Source: Ophiocordyceps camponoti-saundersi (nom. inval.) (taxonomy: Eukaryota > Ascomycota > Sordariomycetes > Hypocreales > Ophiocordycipitaceae). Taken from it: a DNA stretch of 13,035 bases. The position numbers and the translations under genes were made by a program. The stretch is from NCBI GenBank assembly GCA_003339415.1, contig PDHQ01000031.1:1-13035 (forward strand), given 5' to 3'. The notes under the pieces were generated by a model. It saw only the letters and a program-made list of their open reading frames with translations, made no database searches and was not told the DNA's origin. Below, piece by piece: positions 1 through 9,779 of this stretch (position 1 is its first letter; each line of letters starts with the position of its first letter).

Positions 1-38
1 TGTTTTTTTTTTTTTTTGTTTTTTTGTTTTTTTTTTTT

Positions 39-240
39 GGTGGGGGGGGGGGGGGGTAGGAGGGGGGGGGGGGGGGTGGGGTTGGGGGGGGGGGGGGGGG
101 GGGGAAAGGAAAGAAAAAAAAAAGGGGACAAAAGAAGTGAGTGTGGGAAAAGAGAGACAGAGATGAAGATGAGAAGGGAGGATGGGAATGAAGAAGAAGG
201 GGGGGGGGGGGGGGGAAGAATAGGGGGGGGGGGAAGAAGA
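39..240. repeat. Clustered G-runs (quadruplex-prone)
   Basis: Several runs of 7 to about 22 consecutive G lie at about 42-56, 62-76, 84-104, 200-215 and 223-231, separated by single T, TA or A-rich interruptions. Four or more closely spaced G-tracts on one strand meet the usual quadruplex sequence rule. Homopolymer lengths of this kind are also error-prone in assembly, so exact counts should be treated with caution. Confidence 0.8.
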
Positions 241-532
241 AGAAAGGGGGCGGAGTTTCTTCGTCTGTTGCGGCGCTCGGTGCTTTTCTTTCTTTCTTTC
301 TTCTTCTCTTCCAGCGGTTGGAATTTCTTTGGATTCTTTGCAGAGAGACGGCACAGATTTTCCTTTGTTTTTTTTTTTGCTCTTCTTTTCTTTTGCTTTC
401 TTCCTGTTTCTCTCTCTCTCTCTCTCTCCCTTTTTTCTTTCTCTTGCCTATTTTCCTTGCCTGCTTTTTTTTCTTTTCTTTTCCTTTTCTTGTTCTAACT
501 AACCAACCAAAGCAACTAACTAACTAACATGC

Positions 533-556
533 CTCTCTCTCTCTCTCTCTCTCTCT
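533..556. repeat. (CT)12 microsatellite
   Basis: A perfect CT dinucleotide run follows a short ACTAACTAACTAAC stretch (about 513-528). No gene assignment. Confidence 0.9.
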
Positions 557-1603
557 TGTTTTTTTTTCCCTTGTTTTACTAGATCAAGAAAGCTCATTGA
601 AAGCCTCGCGTTGGGGGAGGGAAAGAAAGAAATTTTATACCATGTGAGTTTTTGTTTAGATGTTAGGGGTAATAATGAATATGTGTGATGTTTAACTCTC
701 TTCTCTTCTACTGGTATAGTTGAGTTGAGTTGCCTTGATGGGATGGCCTTGTTGAGGAATATCCTCAGTCTGGTTTAGCGTGAGGGGAGCAAGAGTTAAG
801 AGTTAACACGCATATCATACATGAGTGTCTATCCTTTGCTGACTTGCCAACTGCATTCCTTGCATTCCTTTTGACAGCCGGCTATTTGGGGAAGGGTGTC
901 ATTGTTTTTTTCCCCCCCTTCCCCTTCTACCCTTTCCTACACCCCTCCCTTTTTCTCCTCTGGACGTTTCTGTCTTTCTCGAGGCGGAAACGTCGGAGGC
1001 TTGCTTCCGGACTGGACGGGAGCTAACTCCATTAGCGAGAGGGAGAGTGACTGTTTCCGGACTGTCTTTTTTGCGCAAGGGGATTTGACGATGATGATGA
1101 TGTTAACGGGCTTGGGCTACGTCTGTTTACTGCGCTTGGTCACTGAGGGACGGGCGGTGAGGGAGCGGTCAATCGGCTGGCATAGGGGCTATGAGACGCG
1201 TGCATGTATGTGATGTACGGGACAGACATACATGCATATACACACATAAGACCGTGCCGGCTGAAGCTATCGTCTGCTTCCATCCTTGCTCTCCGGCCAA
1301 GAGAGGCGATATCGGTGATGGGCTGCCTCCCCCCTTGTCAGCTTGCTAGTTCCCCTGTGCTGAGATGACCGGCACTATAAGCCACTAAACCAAGACAGTT
1401 GTCTGAGTGTGCTGGAAGGAAAAAAAACCGTTAGAGGGGAGTTGGGATCTGGTTAGCGTCTAGCTGGTGAGATACAGGCAAATCGATGCAAACGTATACA
1501 GCAATCCTCATCTACAGCCAGTGAAGCCCGAAAGAGATGGGTGAAGGTATGTACGAGTCGAAGCTGGTTAGAGAAGCACGTCTCTAGAAGCTATTCGCGA
1601 ATC

Positions 1604-3144
1604 CTATAGCCTCACTCTCTCCCTCACCGGCAGCTCTTCATATAGATCCATCTTCTTCTTCTCTGTAGGTGGAAGCGGTGCTCTCCCCTTTGGTAAATGA
1701 TTGCGGAACCGGTCGTTGAAGGAGGTTGCTTTTTCAACGTCGTGATTCTGCTTCTTCTCGTTAAAGGGGGTGTTTCCTTCGTTGAAGGATCTCGCCTTTT
1801 CGACTTGTTGACTTTGTTTCTTCTTCTCGTTTGAGAGAATGTTTCCTTCTTTTGATGATGCTGTGGAGGAGGGACTTGGCGATTGAGGGGGCGTGTAGCC
1901 GTCGGAGAAGGGGTTCGAGTCCTGGCTCGGCTTCGTTCTGCCGCGTGGTAACTCTGGGGGTTTATACGCGCTGGAAAAGGGGTTTGTATCGTGACTTGCT
2001 TCCGTCTTTGCCTGTGAGGCTGGTGCCTTGTAGTTGTCGGAGAAAGGGTTCGTGTCCTGACTTGGCTTCGTCCTTGGTGGTGGGACTGGAGCTACACGGC
2101 TCTTTGCAGAGAGAGCCGCGTCGTGAATGGGTTTGCTCGCTCCCGGAGGAGGAACCGGTAGTTTATGCCCGTTCCAGAAGGGATTCGTCTCCAGACTCGG
2201 ATTCCTCCTCGAGCTTGGCAACTCCGGCGCTTTGTAACCCTTTGAAAACGGGTTTCTCATCTCATCACCAGCTTCCCCTTTCCCGCCCGGGATATCCGGA
2301 GCTTTATACTTCTTAGGCGACGCTTTCGCACCCTCCTTAAACCCGAACCTCTCCTGCGCTTCCTTCAACGCACTCCCCGGCCCAAAGGAAGGGGAATCAG
2401 CAGCGCGGCCACGAGGCGAGTCAACGCCCCTGAAGGGAAGCCGTGAAGGACGTTCGTCGACCGTCTTGGCGCTGTCTTTTGAGGTCGGGAGGCTGTTCTG
2501 TCGTGGACTTTCTTTGGAGATGTATCGCCATTTTGTTGGACTTCCGGCTTGGGGTGCTGAGTTTAATTTCTGGAGTTTTACTGCGTTGTTGTTGTTGTTG
2601 GTGTTTGCTCCTGCGTTGAAGCGCGTTCCTTGGAATGTTCGGGGGGTTTTCTGAGGGGGTTTTTCACTTATATCGAGATGGCTTCTGCCGACTCTCGATG
2701 TGGCTGGTGACGATGATTTCGATTGTGAAAGGGGGGAAAGGGGATCAGCCTCATCTTCAACACCAGCAGCAATCAAGTTGGTATAAGAGAGAGACAAGAT
2801 GCCTCACCTTTGGAGAGTGAATCCCTGCCTGGAGCCGGCAAGTCTATCCCGTACTTTGCAGCCATGGCGTTCCGAAGAGCCCTCCCCTCAGCCATAACAG
2901 CGTCATGATTCTTCAACCCCCTCGGTTTCGGGTTCCTATCCGGCACGAGACCGCTATACCACGCCTTCGGCTGCTGATTCTTCGGATACCATCTGAAGTT
3001 CGGATCGCTGTAGGGAGAAGCGTAGCCGAAACTCGGCTTCTCCTTTGTCCAGAACTTGGGTCTGGCCCAGAAGGGACTTGCCTCCGTTTGAGAGGTCCAT
3101 AGCAGGAGGGAGATTAAGACTGAGATTAGATGCTGGTGTGTCAT
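1604..3144 (-). CDS. Gene A: secreted NPF-repeat protein, two exons
   Basis: Unrecognised family. Exon 1 is 3144-2808 and exon 2 is 2703-1604, joined by an intron in phase 1, giving about 478 residues. The ATG at 3144 has G at -3 and opens a clear signal peptide (MTHQHLISVLISLLLW, with cleavage expected near TEA-SPF). The secreted N-terminal part is rich in W, F, Y and P (SPFWARPKFWTKEKPSFGYASP). The second exon encodes a long, probably disordered region with about six 22-23 residue repeats built on NPFSxxYKxPELP...TKPSQDT. Two copies of a 22-23 residue unit around NEKK...VEKA.SFN(E/D) follow, then a charged tail. Only one repeat unit lacks NPF. There are no KR sites between repeats, so Kex2 excision is not suggested. 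It diverges from gene B across a 1.27 kb promoter region. The signal peptide and repeats are seen directly; an effector or cell-wall role is only inference. Confidence 0.78.
1712..1846 (-). repeat. NEKK/VEKA two-copy protein repeat in gene A
   Basis: Two adjacent units share G-N-(I/T)-x-x-N-E-K-K, then V-E-K-A-x-S-F-N-(E/D): GNILSNEKKKQSQQVEKA and GNTPFNEKKQNHDVEKA, each closed by (R/T)SFN(E/D). This family is separate from the NPF array upstream in the protein. Confidence 0.82.
1875..2256 (-). repeat. NPF protein-repeat array (66-69 bp period)
   Basis: On the minus strand, NPF codons begin at 2254, 2185, 2050, 1984 and 1915. Spacings are 69, 135 (two units, the middle one degenerate: AALSAKSRVAPVPPP), 66 and 69 bp, so about six units of 22-23 residues. 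Conserved positions are T/S-N-P-F-S, Y-K-x-P and T-K-P-S-Q-D. Confidence 0.88.
2704..2807 (-). other. Gene A intron (104 nt; alternative 53-nt form)
   Basis: The donor reads AAAG|GTGAGG. With the acceptor CACCAG the intron is 104 nt and contains the branch-like GCTGATC followed by a C/T-rich stretch. An alternative acceptor TTGAAG at 2755 gives a 53-nt intron, also in frame, and would add 17 residues (about 495 total). Both keep exon 2 open. The branch-to-acceptor distance of about 43 nt in the longer form is long for a fungal intron, so the choice is uncertain. Confidence 0.6.
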
Positions 3145-3789
3145 GGCAGAAGGGAGTGTGAGCGAGTTTGGTGATATCTTTGTCTTGGAGTCTTTTTTTG
3201 GACCGCTGGGAATGACAAGTGCTTAAGACTTGTCCATGGTTCGGATGTAGATTCATCCGTCGGACATGAGGAAGAGGTTAGTTGTCTTCCCAATATGTAA
3301 GGGTTGAGAACGTAAGGTACGTGCTTGAAAGTCTGTCATCATCTTAAACTACGCTTCATTTCAGGACTTGCATCTGCAGACAAGAGATTGCAGACAATGA
3401 TCTAGACGCTCGAGGTAGCATTGCCCACCAACAGCTTCATCGCCGTTATTCTCTCACCGGACGTAACCCTGAGAAGGAGATTAAGACGAGCCCATTGCAT
3501 GAGGACCCAACATTCATGTAGTTACGGGCAACTTCAGGGAGAGCGTTATATCCCTCTCAGTGGGAATCCATCAACTCTGACTCGACAGACTTGTCCATAA
3601 ACCCTAGTCTTTCCCCTTGGCATGAGGTATAAGTTACGAAAAGGGGGGGTGGAAGACTCATGTTCTACCGACGCTGTACTGCGCTCTGAGTCTCGGCGTG
3701 ACAAACAGTCGGACCCTGCAGATGACGTTGTCGGCTGAGGTTGACGGCGGGGGGGATGGCAAAGTTGGGTTTTAATGTTGGGACACACT

Positions 3790-3843
3790 TGAGTTGAGAA
3801 GAGTAGAGTAGAGTTGAGTTGAGTTGAGAAGAGTAGAGTTAGT
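3790..3843. repeat. GAGTT/GAGTA pentamer cluster
   Basis: Tandem imperfect pentamers (TTGAG, AAGAG, TAGAG) form a roughly duplicated block, with GTTGAGAAGAGTAGAG occurring twice (about 3793-3808 and 3823-3838). It lies upstream of both divergent genes. Confidence 0.75.
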
Positions 3844-3977
3844 TGGTTGTCATTGAAGGGGGGCTTCGTCGGCGGTCAAGTTGAAAAAAAGGTTGCTTCC
3901 TCTCGTTGAGTTTGTACTAAACCTCGTCAACAGAATAACTCGCTCACAACGGAGTTATCACCGTCATTCTTTACCCT

Positions 3978-4292
3978 TCCTTCGTCGAAACTATAGTTCC
4001 AACTTGGCAACCAACAGAGCAGTCTCTCTCCCTTGGCCGTCGACGGAGCAATTCCCCTCCCCTTCTTGGCCATCCACGTTCTTCCACAGCCTTCTGTAAG
4101 TAAAAGGCGCAAACTCAAAGTCCTTTCCGAGATAGAAATCATCACACGTAGACCATAATACAAGTCCATACATATATCCGTCTCACGTCCTTTTCATCTC
4201 CCCCCCCCCCCCCCCTCCGCGCGCCTTGTCCTACCCCATGTGCCTTCGGGAGGATCAAACAACTCTATAGTTATTCAATCCTTCGTCGAAAC
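3978..4292 (+). promoter_or_regulatory. Repeated TTCGTCGAA dyad upstream of gene B
   Basis: The 14-mer TCCTTCGTCGAAAC occurs exactly at 3978-3991 and 4279-4292. It contains the near-palindrome TTCG-T-CGAA, and CTATAGTT lies just after the first copy and just before the second. The copies sit 124 and 425 nt upstream of the gene B ATG. The factor that might bind it is unknown; the TTC-GAA spacing of three bases does not fit a standard heat-shock element. Confidence 0.45.
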
Positions 4293-4415
4293 GATCCTCA
4301 TTTGATTCTTCTCCTCCTTTTTCCTATAGACTCACCTCTCAGCCATCAGCCTCTTCCCCTCAAATCTCTCCCCCCCCCCTTCGAAATTACCATCGTTGGA
4401 AGGAAAAGTAAAACG

Positions 4416-5726
4416 ATGAAGGAACTCATCATCCTCTGCCTTGCGGCGCTCAGCCACGGCGCAGTCTCCCCTGAAACACCCGAACCAGGTTCACGACTCC
4501 TCACCGAAAAGGTGACGCTTCCATCAGAGTGGCTCAGACGACAGACGGAGAGCATCTGGACCAACGAAGACAAGTGTCTCCGCGCCCTAACCAAAGACGC
4601 CCCGACGTCTGAAGAGCGCATCAACCTCTGCCGATACTTCCTCAGCGAGAAAGACCATCAGGTCTCGCCTTCGAGCGAGTTGAGAGCCAAGGCGTTGCGC
4701 ACCTTTGCCGGTTGTGACGCCGTTACCGCCTCTCGTGTCTGTCGCGGACTTGAGCGCGGAGGAAGAGTCGAGCCTCCTGCTTCTGTCAAGACTTCGTGCT
4801 TTGAGAAGATCAAGGAGGAACTGTCGGAGAATGCAGAGAGGGCTTGGGAGGTTTGCAGACTGACTTTTGAACTTGGTGAGGAGATGGTGGTGGAAGCAGA
4901 CGAGGCGTCAGACCTTGTCAAGGACATGGATATCGATCAACCCTTGCCGAGAGACGAGGCCAAGATCAAGGATAACGAAGAGAGTCAAGTTCCGGAAAAC
5001 TGCTACGACAACCACGAAGTCGTCACCAAGGCATGCCGCTCTATAGGCGCGCCCGAAAGTCTCGGCATGCCAGGCTGCAGAGGTGTGAAAAGCTACGACG
5101 ATACAATCAAGTTGCTGACCTTTGTCGGCCTCAAACGGATCTGCAACCAACTGGACCGAGGCCAGCAACCAAGCGAGTCAAGCATCGCCTCCAAAGTCTC
5201 GACGACGCTGACGCCAAAGGCCATCAAGGAGGCCGTCATGGCCGTCGCGGAAAGCTGTCGGTGCCATCGCGAGCAGCAGTCGAGGTCTCACGAGTGGCTT
5301 TCACGCGTTATGGATGTGAAGCCTAGCCTTTCGACGGTGAGCCCGTTTATGGCGAGTCAGACTTCTTTTGGGAAGGGGGAGGAGGTTGAGGAGTTGGGTT
5401 TTGACGGAGGGTTTGAGTCTGTTTCTCACCATAGGGCTGCTTCTGATGTGAGGTCTGGGGAGGAGGGTTCTGATGAGATTGATGATGGCGATGATGATGA
5501 TGATGAAGACGATGAAGATGACGATGATGAGAGTCAGGGACGGACGACTCAAGTTGAAGGCTGGTCTTCATCGTCGGCCAACAGCTCCAGCTCCGTTTCC
5601 GGAAGCAGCCTTCACCCGTTCTCTGACGAGCCCGAGTCTGGCGTCGTCTTCGCTGGCAGCGGCCGCGTGGCTGTTACGTCTAGCCTTTTCATGGGATCCC
5701 TTGCCTTGGCCCTGTTCTTCAACTAG
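4416..5726 (+). CDS. Gene B: Cys-rich, acidic, probable GPI-anchored surface protein
   Basis: Single exon, 436 residues, family not recognised. The frame extends upstream to 4302 only through a TTG; the first ATG, at 4416 with A at -3, starts a signal peptide (MKELIILCLAALSHGAVS). The mature part has 12 cysteines at residues 54, 72, 100, 109, 128, 147, 196, 207, 221, 243, 281 and 283. Their gaps alternate long and short (17, 8, 18, 10, 21 and 1 residues within successive pairs), suggesting three related helical, disulfide-linked modules. The second Cys of a pair usually sits in a hydrophobic-C-R context (LCR, VCR, VCR, ACR). Residues 349-372 are almost all Asp/Glu, 384-398 are Ser-rich, and the C-terminus is a short hydrophobic tail (VAVTSSLFMGSLALALFFN) behind small residues, as in GPI-anchor signals. 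It is therefore probably attached to the plasma membrane or wall. It is not an obvious CFEM protein, since the spacing does not fit. It converges with gene C. Confidence 0.83.
   Translation: MKELIILCLAALSHGAVSPETPEPGSRLLTEKVTLPSEWLRRQTESIWTNEDKCLRALTKDAPTSEERINLCRYFLSEKDHQVSPSSELRAKALRTFAGCDAVTASRVCRGLERGGRVEPPASVKTSCFEKIKEELSENAERAWEVCRLTFELGEEMVVEADEASDLVKDMDIDQPLPRDEAKIKDNEESQVPENCYDNHEVVTKACRSIGAPESLGMPGCRGVKSYDDTIKLLTFVGLKRICNQLDRGQQPSESSIASKVSTTLTPKAIKEAVMAVAESCRCHREQQSRSHEWLSRVMDVKPSLSTVSPFMASQTSFGKGEEVEELGFDGGFESVSHHRAASDVRSGEEGSDEIDDGDDDDDEDDEDDDDESQGRTTQVEGWSSSSANSSSSVSGSSLHPFSDEPESGVVFAGSGRVAVTSSLFMGSLALALFFN
5472..5531 (+). repeat. GAT-rich triplet tract encoding the Asp/Glu run
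   Basis: Imperfect (GAT)n with GAC and GAA variants lies inside gene B and encodes about 18 acidic residues. Length variation here would stay in frame. Confidence 0.85.
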
Positions 5727-6167
5727 ACGGGGGGGAAGTATGTCTCTCTCTCTCTCTCTCTCCCTCTCTTTCTCTCTCTCTCTCTCTTTCTCTCTATTCT
5801 CTCTCTCTATTCTCTCACCACCCGCATTTTCTCTCTCAAAAGATTCTACTTCCATACATTCTTATCCTTATTCTTCTTTCCATCCCATGGCCAAGGATCA
5901 AGGCCGTATAATTTCGTGATCATGGTTTTTCTTTTCATATATACTTATTCAGGGAGAGAGGGAGAGGCTGGGGGCAAATGCAAGGAAGACATTTGATTTG
6001 TTGATAAGGATTCGATTCATAAAAAAAAATACATTGCTTGTTATAGAAACTTGAATCAAGACGGTTGTACAGAAATGCTTCTTCATAAACTCATGATCTC
6101 CCCCTTTCATAAAACCAACCCCCCCCTGAAAGTATGCTATTCATAGAGCACATATAGCACGACTTTC
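5727..6167. other. Convergent 3' spacer of genes B and C
   Basis: This holds the 3' UTRs of gene B (plus) and gene C (minus). A CT-rich microsatellite fills about 5742-5817, directly behind the gene B stop. No canonical AATAAA is seen for either gene; the A-rich CATAAAAAAAAATAC at 6019-6033 could serve gene B. Nothing else is recognised. Confidence 0.6.
5742..5817. repeat. CT microsatellite in gene B 3' region
   Basis: An interrupted CT run of about 75 bases (CCCT, TTCT and ATTCT breaks) begins 15 bases after the stop codon. Confidence 0.9.
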
Positions 6168-7583
<1,416 letters not shown>

Positions 7584-7620
7584 CTTTGAGGGAGCAAGTG
7601 CTTTTAGTCTTTGAGTGTCT

Positions 7621-7725
7621 TGAGATGCTTTCTCTTCTGTTTTGTCTCTGATGGATGAGATGCTTCTCTTCTGTTTTGTCTCTGATGGGATGAGATGCTT
7701 CTCTTCTGTTTTGTCTCTGATGGGA
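7621..7725. repeat. Three tandem 35-bp repeats upstream of the protease gene
   Basis: The copies are 7621-7655, 7656-7690 and 7691-7725. Copies 2 and 3 are identical; copy 1 differs by one extra T and one missing G. Each begins TGAGATGCTT and ends TTTGTCTCTGATGG(G)A. They lie 38-142 nt upstream of the gene C ATG, between it and a TATA-like element, so they are probably within the 5' UTR. Confidence 0.95.
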
Positions 7726-7762
7726 TGAGATGGAGGAAGAGAGGCTTTCTTGATCTCCCTTT

Positions 7763-7768
7763 CTTATA
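7763..7768 (-). promoter_or_regulatory. TATA-like element of gene C
   Basis: The minus strand reads CTATAAGAAAG about 180 nt upstream of the ATG. Transcription starting about 30 nt downstream would put the 35-bp repeats in the leader. Prediction by position and sequence only. Confidence 0.4.
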
Positions 7769-8800
7769 GATTTTTCCCTTCCTCTTCATCAACTTCATCA
7801 CCGGCCGAAGAAGGCATCTGAAACCTCGTCGACCTATCGTCACCTTCCGGAAGCGGCAGCTCTGTCAAAGGCAACATCGGTCATTGATAAAGACTGAAGA
7901 AAAGGAAGAGGGAAGAGAGAGAGAGAGAGAGAGACGGAGAGAAAGAGAGGGCAGAAAAGCAAGGCCAGCCATCTCCTTCCTGTCCGGCCTTTCCATCCGT
8001 TCTCTCCCCTACCACCCCTTTCGGCCGGCTTGCTATCTCTCCCTCCCTCTCTCTCTCTCTCTCTCTCCAAAGACCGGAAGACCACTTCCGTCCGAGGTAA
8101 AAGCTCCGAAGCAGGAATTCCATAAACAAAGACAGGGATTCTTTTTCTCCCATGGAAAGAAAAGGCTCGTGAAGGAAGGTTGAAAGGGCCGAGATTGTTT
8201 AGCTATTTCGGCCAACTTCTTTATGAATTCTAGCTTCGTTCGGAGGGTGAAAGAGGATGAAGGATAAGAGATGAGAATGTCGCTGTAACCGTTACTCCGT
8301 CCTATGCCTAACAAGGGACAAGTGATGAGAGGCCACCGGGGGGGGGAAACCAGGGTTCTCTACACTGAGTCAGTTTGACTTGTATTCCTCGTTTCTTTTC
8401 TTCTTCCACCCTCTCTTTGTTTCTCTCGTTTTTTCTGTCTGTCTCAAAGTTGGAGGAGAAACAAAGAAAGGAGAGAGACTCACTGGGTTCTCCCCTGTAA
8501 AAGAAAGAAAGAAAAAACATGAATCATCCGACTCAATCATAGTGCCGGCCCGGCTCCGGCATCCGGCATGGGACCGTGTAGGGAGGGATACATACATAGG
8601 TAGGTAGATGGACGAGTCAGACGAGGTTGGGCTTTGATAGGAGCAAAAAGGAAGTTGAGCGACGGCGTCAGATTAGAGGTCGATGATGTGATTCTAGAAA
8701 ACGCCTTCCTATTTTTGAAGGAGGCGCGAGGGAAAAGGGGGAGGGGGGGGAAAGAAGGGATAAAGCTCCGGTGATGAGTCTGTGAGTGAGTGAGTGTATG

Positions 8801-8833
8801 TGTGTGTGTGTGTGTGTGATTTTGATACTGAAG

Positions 8834-8867
<34 letters not shown>

Positions 8868-8869
8868 AT
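8801..8869. repeat. Paired (TG)n and (CT)n microsatellites
   Basis: A TG run at about 8801-8818 is followed, after a short spacer, by a CT run to about 8869 with one TTT break. Confidence 0.9.
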
Positions 8870-9226
8870 CTCTCCCTTTACTGTATGTATAGTGGCATCA
8901 ATCAACGTGGCAGCAGCGTCGTGGGTGTACATTACAGTGTAGCATAATGCGGAGTGCAGGATGGACAGGGGTAAGAAGAAAAGGGGGGGGCACAGGGGGG
9001 GGGGGATCCCGTTAAGGCAACTGGATAGATAGGCCATCAAAGAGTAGTCTTGTGACTGGGGAAGAGAGAGAGAGGCCGAGATTGCGGCCGGGTTTTATTT
9101 ATTAGCATGGATGGGGAGGAGAGGGGAGGGGGAAAGGCTACGGGTATAGTGAATGTGATTGGACGATGATGAGATTGAGGGAGTTGAGTGAGATAGTTGA
9201 GTTGAGTTGAGTGAGGGAGAGAGAGG

Positions 9227-9282
9227 GAGAGAGAGAGAACGAGAGAGAGAGAACGAGAGAGAGAGAACGAGAGAGAGAGAAC
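9227..9282. repeat. 14-bp minisatellite, four perfect units
   Basis: Four consecutive exact copies of GAGAGAGAGAGAAC (9227-9240, 9241-9254, 9255-9268 and 9269-9282), then a truncated copy ending GAGG. Confidence 0.95.
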
Positions 9283-9365
9283 GAGAGAGAGAGGCTGGAA
9301 GGTTAAACAGGCAAAGAGAGTTTTGAAGAAGCAGTTTCGGAGATACAAGTTTCTTATATATAAGA

Positions 9366-9373
9366 GAGTGAGA

Positions 9374-9440
<67 letters not shown>
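9366..9440. repeat. Long (GA)n microsatellite
   Basis: About 75 bases of GA, perfect from about 9378 to 9440, with two GTGA interruptions at the left end. Confidence 0.93.
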
Positions 9441-9442
<2 letters not shown>

Positions 9443-9779
9443 TCTATCGACGAAGCAACTTTCTTTATAATGCTTTTTTCTTCTTCACAACAGTCTATGC
9501 GTATAGCGAAGATGACGGAGTATCTACACTATTAACGAGCGACGAGACAAAGAAAGTAAAAGGAAGAGAGAAAGAAACAGGAAACAAGAAGAAGAAGAAG
9601 ATATAGCAAAGGAGAAAAGGGGAAGAGTTGGTAGCAGTTGAAAGGTTCGTTCAGAGGAGAGGGAGAGAGAAGAGCCGTGTAAGTAAAACACACAACCCCC
9701 CTTTCTTCCTCGATTGGCTTGCTCCAACCTCTCTTTTCCATCCCATCCCTTCCCCAAGCTTCTCTTCCAAACTGATCGT

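Larger units (their letters stand above)
1..1603. other. Gene-poor, low-complexity spacer
   Basis: I see no supportable gene here. The first 250 bases are T-runs, long G-runs and GA-rich sequence. Bases 250-590 are pyrimidine-rich with CT microsatellites at about 412-428 and 533-556. From 600 to 1600 the sequence is of ordinary complexity, but open frames are short, lack a family signature and are biased by local composition. A GATGATGATGATG run lies at 1090-1102. The 3' end of the region should hold the 3' UTR of minus-strand gene A, but I see no clear AATAAA on that strand. Confidence 0.6.
3145..4415. promoter_or_regulatory. Divergent intergenic region between genes A and B
   Basis: No gene is supported. 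It must hold the promoters of gene A (minus) and gene B (plus). Visible elements are a GAGTT/GAGTA pentamer cluster (about 3790-3843), two copies of TCCTTCGTCGAAAC (3978-3991 and 4279-4292), a C16 run at 4200-4215, CATATATCC at about 4171-4179, and a pyrimidine-rich leader (4303-4380) just before the gene B start. There is no clear TATA box for gene A. Confidence 0.6.
7584..9779. other. Gene-free, microsatellite-rich spacer (gene C promoter, gene D 3' flank)
   Basis: No convincing gene. The right-hand part flanks the gene D stop; the left-hand part is the gene C upstream region. It holds GA/CT tracts at about 7914-7933, 8048-8067, 8834-8869 and 9366-9440, a TG run (8801-8818), a 14-bp minisatellite (9227-9282), a GTTGA cluster (9178-9213), and a TTTATTTATTAG at about 9095-9106 that reads as AATAAA on the minus strand. 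The last could be a distant poly(A) signal for gene D, about 680 nt past its stop. A CTTATATATAAG palindrome lies at 9353-9364. Confidence 0.6.

Noticed and set aside
16..498. 160-residue Gly/Arg/Phe-rich frame at the left edge
   Set aside because: It is simply translated G-runs and pyrimidine tracts.
844..1213. Short plus-strand frames in the left spacer
   Set aside because: Composition-driven, overlapping in two frames, with no domain, signal peptide or splice support.
1908..1924. tRNA T-arm-like GGTTCGAGTCC
   Set aside because: It lies inside the NPF repeat array of gene A, recurs in variant form at each repeat, and has no acceptor or anticodon stem around it.
3546..4169. Minus-strand frames of about 80 residues in the A/B intergenic region
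   Set aside because: One starts at GTG, the other overlaps competing frames on both strands. Neither has a domain or intron signals, and the region must hold two promoters.
4302..4415. N-terminal extension of gene B
   Set aside because: It would begin at TTG, and its sequence runs through a C-rich leader. The ATG at 4416 starts a clean signal peptide.
7621..7725. 35-bp repeats as a CRISPR array
   Set aside because: The repeats are directly tandem with no spacers, and the genome is eukaryotic.
8033..8314. 93-residue minus-strand frame upstream of gene C
   Set aside because: It begins at TTG, ends in translated CT repeats, and shows no family features.
9353..9364. CTTATATATAAG palindrome as a TATA box
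   Set aside because: No gene starts within a sensible distance on either strand.
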